From assembly GCA_030590605.1 (NCBI GenBank), contig JAUUYB010000032.1:1-9643 (forward strand): DNA of 9,643 bases, written 5' to 3'. Of this stretch, positions 4,989-9,643 are shown in pieces. The notes under the pieces are model-generated. The model was given only the letters and a program-made list of their open reading frames with translations. It was not told where the DNA came from and searched no databases. This DNA is from Candidatus Woesearchaeota archaeon. Its GTDB lineage: Archaea > Nanobdellota > Nanobdellia > Woesearchaeales > JAUUYB01. Every line of letters begins with the position of its first letter. Within the stretch, counting starts at the first letter, position 1. The translations under genes and the position numbers were made by a program.

Positions 4989-5967
4989 TCTTAGGATAGG
5001 TCCCTGGTTCCATGAATACTTTAGAACACCTGATCGCGATCCCTTTTTCTTTGGTTATCATATCTTTTGAGATCATCTTGGCGAACCCTAGTGCGACTAA
5101 TTCTTCTTTGAGCGTCATGATTGCGATGAGTTCATCCACTTGGATCTCGCTCTCTGCCATGCTTATGCCCGGAACTCCGAGGTCCTGGCCGTGGCAGAGC
5201 GATTCGACTGTAGAGTCGAGTATCCATACCTTCGGAAGGTGCATGACTGCATCTTCTATGGGTCGGATGACTTTGCGGATGAATTTCTCTTTCTTTTCAG
5301 TATCATAGTAATGCTTTGCGTCTCTTAGGTCTTGGAGTGTGACCATATTGTCAGCTTTGAACGGTCCGGCTTTGGTCCTGATGAGTTCTGCCATATGTGC
5401 GCCTGTTTCCATCTTCTGACCCATATCGTGGCAGAGTTTCCGGATATATGTTCCTGCCTGGCATCCGACCTTGAACAGGACGTCTTTACCTTTGATTTGG
5501 TAGATTGTGATGTAGTAGATTTTCCTGAACCGTTCCTGACGTTTTACTGCCGATTTGATAGGCGGCATCTGTTTGATCTTTCCGACAAAGCTCTCCATAG
5601 TTTTTCTGACTATGTCTTCTGGAATCTCTTTGTGGAGGTGCATGACGCACACATATTCTTTTCCTGCAGATAGGAGTGCTTGGACGATCCTTGTGCCTCG
5701 TCCGGTTGCGACTGCCAGGACCCCTGTGACTTTTGGATCAAGAGTTCCTGAGTGCCCGCATTTCTTGAGTTTTAGGATATCTTTTGCGTATGCGCTTACT
5801 TGGTGAGAAGTAGGGCCTTTTGGCTTGTTGATGTTGATTATCCCATAATTGATATGTTCTTCTACACTTCTTTCAGAAGGGGGTTTCCCGAACTTGGTAT
5901 CTGTCTTGTAAGGTTTTCTCACAAGTTGAGTTCTCTCTATGCGTTCGAACGGGAGCTTCGTTGTCAT
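4975..5967 (-). CDS. cbf5: Cbf5, H/ACA RNP pseudouridine synthase (TruB family)
   Basis: Cbf5 converts uridine to pseudouridine in rRNA, guided by H/ACA RNAs with Nop10, Gar1 and L7Ae. It can also modify tRNA position 55. The 330-residue protein opens with a family-typical N-terminal extension. It then has INYGIININKPKGPTSHQVS (residues about 39-57) and the catalytic loop GHSGTLDPKVTGVL with Asp77. GTYIRKLCHDMG (about 188-199) is the conserved R-x-L-x-x-D-x-G region. Residues of about 245-327 form a PUA domain (GISMAESEIQVDELIAIMT, KGIAIR). The length is normal. It is the last gene of the ribosomal operon, starting 9 nt after the L31e stop with no clear Shine-Dalgarno site, so it probably depends on coupled translation. 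Confidence 0.95.
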   Translation of the reverse strand: MTTKLPFERIERTQLVRKPYKTDTKFGKPPSERSVEEHINYGIININKPKGPTSHQVSAYAKDILKLKKCGHSGTLDPKVTGVLAVATGRGTRIVQALLSAGKEYVCVMHLHKEIPEDIVRKTMESFVGKIKQMPPIKSAVKRQERFRKIYYITIYQIKGKDVLFKVGCQAGTYIRKLCHDMGQKMETGAHMAELIRTKAGPFKADNMVTLQDLRDAKHYYDTEKKEKFIRKVIRPIEDAVMHLPKVWILDSTVESLCHGQDLGVPGISMAESEIQVDELIAIMTLKEELVALGFAKMISKDMITKEKGIAIRCSKVFMEPGTYPKINPR

Positions 5968-5976
5968 AGGAATATT

Positions 5977-6387
5977 CTAAGCTTTCGTTTGCTCAGGTTT
6001 TGCTTCTTTTTTAGCAGTTGGTTTATCAGGTGTTTTTTCTGGTTTCTTAGGCTCAGGTGTTTTTTTTGCCTCTGATTTCTTAGGTTCAGACGTTTTTTTT
6101 GTTTCTTTTTCTGCGCCTACGAGATCAGCCATCACTGCACCGTCTTCCATCTTCTTCACGCTGACATTTACATGGTGAGGTGGGTTCTTGATCCCACGTT
6201 CCCAAAGCTTCATGTTGAGCGTGGTTCCGAGCTTGATGTTCTCTGACTTCATATGTCTGGATAGGAACTGTTTAAGAGCTGTCGATGCTTTTTTGGCTCT
6301 TTTATACTTAGGTGCTTTCTGGAATTCCTTCCGTAGTGGAACATTATAGGTCCGTTCGAGTACTACCTTTATCTTTTCTTCTGCCAT
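5977..6387 (-). CDS. rpl31e: Ribosomal protein L31e with a long charged tail
   Basis: Residues 1 to about 92 are a normal L31e, a large-subunit protein near the exit tunnel. Examples are ERTYNVPLRKEFQKAPKYKRAKKA near the start and LWERGIKNPPHHVNV at 61-75. Residues 93-136 are a low-complexity tail of Lys, Pro, Glu and Thr. It includes two 11-residue repeats, KKTSEPKKSEA and KKTPEPKKPEK, encoded by 33-nt repeats around 6044-6103. Most L31e proteins stop at about 80-100 residues. The ATG lies 4 nt after the L39e stop, with AGGT inside the L39e gene as a ribosome binding site. Confidence 0.93.
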   Translation of the reverse strand: MAEEKIKVVLERTYNVPLRKEFQKAPKYKRAKKASTALKQFLSRHMKSENIKLGTTLNMKLWERGIKNPPHHVNVSVKKMEDGAVMADLVGAEKETKKTSEPKKSEAKKTPEPKKPEKTPDKPTAKKEAKPEQTKA

Positions 6388-6391
6388 TTTC

Positions 6392-6565
6392 CTATACCTT
6401 GGTATTGGTCCGTCTCCAGCTTCTCTTCACTTCAGTGTGTCTGCCTGGATGGACTCGCCTTCCCTGACCGTAGATTTTAGGGACTGTCCAGAATGGTGCC
6501 CACCTGGTCTGTCTCCCTTTCTTTGCTAGTCGTAATTTCCTGCTTATATGTATGAATCTTGCCAT
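6392..6565 (-). CDS. rpl39e: Ribosomal protein L39e
   Basis: This 57-residue, strongly basic protein lines the wall of the ribosomal exit tunnel. The sequence runs from MARFIHISRKLRLAKKGRQT through RWAPFWTVPKIYGQGRRVHP to GRHTEVKRSWRRTNTKV. The pattern K-L-R-L-A-K-K-x-x-Q-x-R, P-x-W-x-V-x-K and the ending W-R-R-T are diagnostic of L39e, although the centre is about six residues longer than the usual 50-51. Its ATG follows the PDCD5 stop by one base (TAAAATG), and the L31e start follows it by 4 nt. Confidence 0.93.
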   Translation of the reverse strand: MARFIHISRKLRLAKKGRQTRWAPFWTVPKIYGQGRRVHPGRHTEVKRSWRRTNTKV

Positions 6566-6566
6566 T

Positions 6567-6824
6567 TTATACCCTTCTGATATTCATTTTGCGTTGTTGG
6601 TTCATTCCTTTGAGCATCTCTTTCAGCTGTGCATCACTTATCATCTGGACCTTTCCGCTTTGGATGATCTGGTAAAGGATGGCGATGATCTGCCGTGCCT
6701 TCAATTGGTCTGCTGCCCTGATATTGCCGTATCTTTGGAGTGCCTCTTTAGTTAGCCTTTGCCGTACGATGGCTTCCATATGGGGGAACGGGTCCTCCTT
6801 ATTTGGCTCTGATCGCTCCTGCAT
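6567..6824 (-). CDS. PDCD5/TFAR19-like DNA-binding protein
   Basis: The core from about residue 18 (EAIVRQRLTKEALQRYGNI) through RQIIAILYQIIQSGKVQM and ISDAQLKEMLKGM to the basic end NQQRKMNIRRV matches the three-helix PDCD5 family. Family members are found beside S19e and L39e in many archaea and bind DNA or chaperonin. The usual N-terminal helix is missing or replaced by a Pro/Glu-rich stretch (MQERSEPNKEDPFPH). The start is uncertain. The ATG at 6824 overlaps the end of S19e by 26 bp and has no Shine-Dalgarno site. The ATG at 6779 would give 70 residues, with GGAGG 14 nt upstream, a long spacing. Confidence 0.85.
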   Translation of the reverse strand: MQERSEPNKEDPFPHMEAIVRQRLTKEALQRYGNIRAADQLKARQIIAILYQIIQSGKVQMISDAQLKEMLKGMNQQRKMNIRRV

Positions 6825-7227
6825 TCTTATCGAGCAGTGAGATTCCTTTCGGTGTGATTATCCTTCCTTTGTGGACTGAGTCATCCTTCTTCTTGACAAG
6901 CTCAGCGCTTTCAAGCTGCTGTAGGATCTTTCTTAGGATGTTTCCTGATGACCTGAAGAACTTGTCAGGCTGTACGCCTCTGTTCTTCTTTCCGCCAAAC
7001 TTAGTCCTGAGCTTGGAGACACCTACTGGACCTCTGATATGGACCCATCTAAGGACAGCTGCTGCTCTGAGATACCACCAGTCTTTCCTGAGTGGCGGTC
7101 TTTCTCTATGCATGCCTGTTTTGACGAACTCAGCCCAGTCCGGAGCTTTGATCTCCTGGATTTTCTTTAGTTCCTCTGCTGTTTTCTCGATTAGCTCTTG
7201 TGGTGATACTTCATAAATGTTTGCCAT
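6799..7227 (-). CDS. rps19e: Ribosomal protein S19e
   Basis: The 142-residue small-subunit protein has a winged-helix fold and is needed for late 30S/40S maturation. Diagnostic parts are KAPDWAEFVKTGMHRERPP, DWWYLRAAAVLRWVHIRGPVGV, the basic loop RTKFGGKKNRGVQPDKFFRSSGNILRKIL (which runs from about residue 74 to 102) and KGRIITPKGISLLDK. Length is typical. It is the first gene of the operon. GAGGTAG at 7242-7236 gives a good Shine-Dalgarno site 8 nt before the ATG, and a TATA box lies at 7294-7287. Confidence 0.96.
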   Translation of the reverse strand: MANIYEVSPQELIEKTAEELKKIQEIKAPDWAEFVKTGMHRERPPLRKDWWYLRAAAVLRWVHIRGPVGVSKLRTKFGGKKNRGVQPDKFFRSSGNILRKILQQLESAELVKKKDDSVHKGRIITPKGISLLDKNAGAIRAK

Positions 7228-7235
7228 TATTAAAT

Positions 7236-7294
7236 CTACCTCGAATGTATACAGAACCTCTAAACCGAATTCTAGAAATCTTAGTTTATTTAAA
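7236..7294 (-). promoter_or_regulatory. Promoter and ribosome binding site of the S19e operon
   Basis: TTTAAATA at 7294-7287 on minus predicts a start near 7264 and a leader of roughly 35-40 nt ending with GAGGTAG (7242-7236). A leader this long is exceptional here, since most other genes look leaderless. Confidence 0.6.
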
Positions 7295-7367
7295 AATGTT
7301 GTGGTTTTCTTGAGTCTGGAAAAAAGAAGGAGATACCGACGAGGATTAAATATTGATGCATGATTTT

Positions 7368-7420
7368 TTCAAATCGTTTATAAATGATATTAGGGATTTG
7401 TCTTTCGAAATGTTTATAAA
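7368..7420 (+). promoter_or_regulatory. Duplicated TATA region ahead of TFE
   Basis: Two similar segments sit exactly 36 bp apart. TTCAAATCGTTTATAAATGA starts at 7368 and TTCGAAATGTTTATAAAGGA at 7404. Each holds TTTATAAA (7377-7384 and 7413-7420). The second lies 26 nt before the ATG at 7439; the first would start transcription close to 7407. Confidence 0.6.
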
Positions 7421-7438
7421 GGATTACTGGCAAAGTGA

Positions 7439-8110
7439 ATGGATTGGGGGGATGCGACGATTATTGACCGCTTAGAGGAAGGATTTCCAGGTATGCAATA
7501 CCAGAAAGTTGTTACTAAGAAGTGGTTAAAAAACGAAAAGTATAAATATGACCTCTGTTATTTATTGAGTAGAACAAAAAGAGGTTCCTTAGACACTATG
7601 AAACTGACAATGACAAACAAGCTGATCTATGATACTATCTCCGAGATAATAGGAGAGGATGTAATCCCTATTGTCAAATATCTGCGGAACCGGAAGAATA
7701 TCTCAGAATTCAAGATTGCAGAAAACACGAATCTTGAGGTTAATACTACCCGGAATATGCTCTATCGTCTCCATGACTGGAATATTGTCACCTACAACCG
7801 GAAGAAGGACAGGATCAAAGGATGGTATATCAGTTATTGGACCTTCAATCTCAAGCGGCTCAAGCAGGTCATGGTGCAAAAGAACAAAGAGACCCTCGAG
7901 AAGCTTAAGGAGAAGCTCGAGAAAGAAGAGATGAACAAGAACTCATATTTCCTCTGCCCAAACATCTGCACGCGGTTAGATTTCGATCAGGCTACAGAAT
8001 TCGGTTTCAAATGCCCTGAATGCGGTTCCCTCCTGAATCAGCAGGATAACACGAAGACGATCGAGAACTTGAAGAATAGGGTAGCAGAGTTAGAGAGCGG
8101 GTTGAAATAG
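7439..8110 (+). CDS. tfe: Transcription factor E (TFE alpha)
   Basis: TFE joins TBP, TFB and RNA polymerase to stabilise the open promoter complex. From about residue 58 (MTNKLIYDTISEIIGEDVIP) to 140 lies the winged-helix domain, including FKIAENTNLEVNTTRNMLYRL and DWNIVTYNRKKDRIKGWYISYW. A charged coiled stretch (about 148-166) leads to a zinc ribbon with C173, C177, C192 and C195. The family is usually 165-185 residues; this reading is 223 because of a 53-residue extension of unknown nature. The start at 7439 is supported by TTTATAAA 26 nt upstream. ATG at 7598 (MKLTMTNK) would give a standard TFE, with GAGG 13 nt before it. Confidence 0.93.
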   Translation: MDWGDATIIDRLEEGFPGMQYQKVVTKKWLKNEKYKYDLCYLLSRTKRGSLDTMKLTMTNKLIYDTISEIIGEDVIPIVKYLRNRKNISEFKIAENTNLEVNTTRNMLYRLHDWNIVTYNRKKDRIKGWYISYWTFNLKRLKQVMVQKNKETLEKLKEKLEKEEMNKNSYFLCPNICTRLDFDQATEFGFKCPECGSLLNQQDNTKTIENLKNRVAELESGLK

Positions 8111-8129
8111 CAGTTCCAAAACAATAATA

Positions 8130-8162
8130 TTTTTAAACCTCATCAGATATTGTTGATAGGAG
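8130..8162 (+). promoter_or_regulatory. TATA box and Shine-Dalgarno site of the small acidic ORF
   Basis: TTTTTAAA (8130-8137) has its first T 33 nt before an ATG at 8163. AGGAG (8158-8162) also lies 9 nt before a second in-frame ATG at 8172. Confidence 0.45.
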
Positions 8163-8279
8163 ATGACGAAAATGGAAAGAACGATCTCAAAGGATGGCTG
8201 GCTGGATATGACCAGGATTTTCTCGAGTGAGAGCTATGACGACATCGAGTATGACGACCAGGATTCCGAAGAAGAGTGA
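8163..8279 (+). CDS. Small acidic protein, 38 residues
   Basis: No family is recognised. The sequence reads MTKMERTISKDGWLDMTRIF then SSESYDDIEYDDQDSEEE. A short amphipathic N-terminal part is followed by a tail in which 10 of the last 14 residues are Asp or Glu. It has its own TATA box, a ribosome binding site, and ends 25 bp before the convergent membrane gene. Two starts are possible: 8163 (leaderless, 38 residues) or 8172 (with AGGAG 9 nt upstream, 35 residues). The promoter and the protein-like composition argue for a real gene, but the ORF is short enough to arise by chance. Confidence 0.5.
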   Translation: MTKMERTISKDGWLDMTRIFSSESYDDIEYDDQDSEEE

Positions 8280-8304
8280 GCTTATTTCTTAGAAAATTAT
8301 GTTT

Positions 8305-8514
8305 TTACGATCTCTCTATGATCACTATTTCGAAAAGCACACGGATGATCCCGATAATCGAGAATACGATTGTGACCCATCCTTCTACCTTATAACCAAG
8401 ACCGATTCCGAGTAGCGCAGACTGACGTAGAAGGCTTGCAAGCGCAATCATGAATGAGCACCCGAAGAGGACGAGAAGAACCAGCAACGCGTAAATAGCT
8501 TTCTTGCGATACAT
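8305..8514 (-). CDS. Small membrane protein with two predicted helices
   Basis: No family is recognised. The 69-residue protein has a short basic start (MYRKK), hydrophobic helices at about 7-30 and 45-66, and a connecting loop around GLGYKVEGW. VLFGC at 16-19 loosely resembles a lipobox but lacks the small residue expected at -2. The ATG is 31 nt from the first T of a TATA box (TTTAAATA, 8545-8538), so the mRNA is probably leaderless. A 12-bp palindrome (8526-8537) lies between the TATA box and the start. Confidence 0.6.
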   Translation of the reverse strand: MYRKKAIYALLVLLVLFGCSFMIALASLLRQSALLGIGLGYKVEGWVTIVFSIIGIIRVLFEIVIIERS

Positions 8515-8525
8515 ACTTTATCAGG

Positions 8526-8537
8526 TCTCCCGGGAGA
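8526..8537. promoter_or_regulatory. 12-bp palindrome between a TATA box and transcription start
   Basis: TCTCCCGGGAGA is a perfect palindrome immediately downstream of the TATA box at 8545-8538. Its position could block polymerase recruitment, so an operator is possible. It is unusually GC-rich for an intergenic region here. Confidence 0.35.
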
Positions 8538-8560
8538 TATTTAAAGATTTAGAATAAGGA

Positions 8561-8568
8561 TTATATAG
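8561..8568 (+). promoter_or_regulatory. TATA box for the Dus gene
   Basis: TTATATAG has its first T 30 nt before the ATG at 8591, indicating a leaderless transcript. Confidence 0.55.
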
Positions 8569-8590
8569 ATTACGTTATTCCAACGAGACG

Positions 8591-9541
8591 ATGAACACGA
8601 AACTAAAGATCAGAGACCTCACACTCGACTCAAACATATTCCTGGCTCCGATGGCTGCAGTGAACTGTCTTCCGTTCAGGGTCCTTTGCAGGAGAGCAGG
8701 TGCAGGCCTTATCTATAGTCAGATGATAAACGTAGATGACTTCTTCGGTGACAAGGACAAGATCATGGAGAGATACGCTGATTTCGTTGATGAAGAGCGG
8801 CCTGTAGCAGCCCAGTTGATAGGGGCTAAGCCCGAGAAGATGGCAGAAGCAGCCTCCTACATCCAGCATCACGCTGAGATCATCGACATCAACTTCGGTT
8901 GCTGTGACGGTGACCAGCTTGGTAAGAAAGCCGGCTGTTATTTCATCAGGCACCCGGACCGTATTCATGATGTCGTCTCAAAGATAGTCAAGGCCGTAGA
9001 TATACCCGTCACAGCAAAGATCCGTATAGGATGGGACGATCAATCAATAAACTGCGTAGAGACCGCAAAAATCATAGAGAAAGCAGGCGCATCCGCGATT
9101 ACTGTCCATGCTAGGACGAAAAAAGATAAGTATGAAGGAAAAGCTAAGTGGCAGTATATCAGGCAGGTCAAGGAAGCTGTATCGATTCCTGTCATCGGGA
9201 ATGGCGACGTCAGATCCCCAGAGCTTGCCAAATCCATGCTGGAACGGACTGGTTGTGATGCGATCATGGTCGGAAGAGCAGCCATGGGTGACCCTCATCT
9301 GTTCACTAGGATAAATACATACTTAAAGACCGGAAGATCCCTCCCTTTCCAGACAAAAGAACAGCGTTATCAGGATTTCCTCGAGTTCCTCGAGTTGTAT
9401 AAGATCCAGCCTAGACAGAAGTTCTCTGAAATCCGCAATCACGCACTCTGGTTCGCCAAAGGTCTCAAAGGAGGCAGGCAGATGAAGAATGACATCCTCA
9501 AATGCGAGGACATAGATTCGATTAAAGCACAATTCAGATGA
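8591..9541 (+). CDS. dus: tRNA-dihydrouridine synthase (Dus family)
   Basis: This FMN-dependent enzyme reduces uridines in the tRNA D loop. The 316-residue protein is a TIM barrel of normal length. Visible parts are the N-terminal FLAPMAAVNCLPFRVLCRRAG, QLIGAKPEKMAEAA and IIDINFGC (97-104). TAKIRIGW (141-148) carries the flavin-contacting Lys143, followed by ITVHART (170-176), IPVIGNGDV (199-207) and IMVGRAAMGDPHLF. The catalytic motif normally reads N-x-G-C-P; here it is NFGCCDGDQL, so the presumed catalytic Cys104 is kept but Pro is Cys105. The C-terminal part forms the helical tRNA-binding domain. The stop overlaps the next start (ATGA). Confidence 0.93.
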   Translation: MNTKLKIRDLTLDSNIFLAPMAAVNCLPFRVLCRRAGAGLIYSQMINVDDFFGDKDKIMERYADFVDEERPVAAQLIGAKPEKMAEAASYIQHHAEIIDINFGCCDGDQLGKKAGCYFIRHPDRIHDVVSKIVKAVDIPVTAKIRIGWDDQSINCVETAKIIEKAGASAITVHARTKKDKYEGKAKWQYIRQVKEAVSIPVIGNGDVRSPELAKSMLERTGCDAIMVGRAAMGDPHLFTRINTYLKTGRSLPFQTKEQRYQDFLEFLELYKIQPRQKFSEIRNHALWFAKGLKGGRQMKNDILKCEDIDSIKAQFR

Positions 9542-9643
9542 GAGTTGAAGACATCCAAAGGCAGGCAGGCGAGATAGAGCATGAGCTGGAGGAAGAAGAT
9601 AGCCTAGACAAGGACTCAAGGAAGTTCTACAAGATCCTCTTAG
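9538..9643 (+). CDS. Start of a downstream gene, cut by the window edge
   Basis: An ATG at 9538 overlaps the Dus stop in ATGA, the usual sign of translational coupling. The frame stays open to the edge and gives 35 residues: MRVEDIQRQAGEIEHELEEE then DSLDKDSRKFYKILL. The start is highly charged and likely helical or coiled-coil. Too little is present to name a family. Confidence 0.6.
   Translation, partial: MRVEDIQRQAGEIEHELEEEDSLDKDSRKFYKILL

Noticed and set aside
6803..7216. Long reading frame antisense to S19e
   Set aside because: It mirrors the S19e gene almost exactly and has no independent signals.

Overview
The window is archaeal and probably from a small-genome DPANN-type lineage (Woesearchaeota/Pacearchaeota-like). 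That placement is an inference from gene content, not from a phylogeny. The archaeal call itself is firm. It rests on a short HMf-type histone, TFE, ribosomal proteins S19e, L31e and L39e, PDCD5, Cbf5, a DUF357 protein and an archaeal A24 prepilin peptidase with a type II C-terminal domain. It also rests on a tRNA intron with a bulge-helix-bulge and on TATA boxes lying about 30 nt ahead of start codons, which implies mostly leaderless mRNAs.

Layout. Bases 1-285 hold two diverged copies of a 153-bp unit built from tRNA-like fragments and short perfect hairpins with 3-nt loops; the array is cut by the left edge. It abuts a minus-strand tRNA-Ala(GGC) gene (270-386) with a 43-nt intron, which follows a histone gene (393-605) by 6 nt. 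Next come a four-helix membrane protein (688-1056, +), a prepilin peptidase (991-1833, -), a cis-prenyltransferase-like protein lacking most catalytic residues (1899-2600, +), a cysteine-cluster protein (2602-3180, -), and a Hel308/Ski2-like helicase that ends after its first RecA domain (3257-3928, +). Bases 3929-4119 have no gene but contain three strong inverted repeats. After them lie an unknown PepSY-like protein (4120-4617, -) and a divergent DUF357 protein (4698-4988, +).

From 7227 down to 4975 runs a minus-strand translation operon: S19e, PDCD5, L39e, L31e and Cbf5. Spacing is 9 nt or less, or overlapping. The L39e gene (57 codons) is easy to miss. It supplies ribosomal proteins, a ribosome/chaperone-associated DNA-binding-type protein and the pseudouridine synthase of H/ACA RNPs. 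On the other strand, TFE (7439-8110) is preceded by a duplicated TATA region and may carry a 53-residue N-terminal extension. It is followed by a tiny acidic ORF (8163-8279), a two-helix membrane protein (8305-8514, -), a tRNA-dihydrouridine synthase (8591-9541) and the start of a translationally coupled gene (9538 to the edge).

The most unusual material is non-coding. In the 153-bp array, one hairpin shows two compensatory base-pair changes between copies, and a related palindrome forms part of the tRNA-Ala intron next door. Similar 3-nt-loop hairpins recur just after the truncated helicase. Most protein genes are ordinary housekeeping genes.
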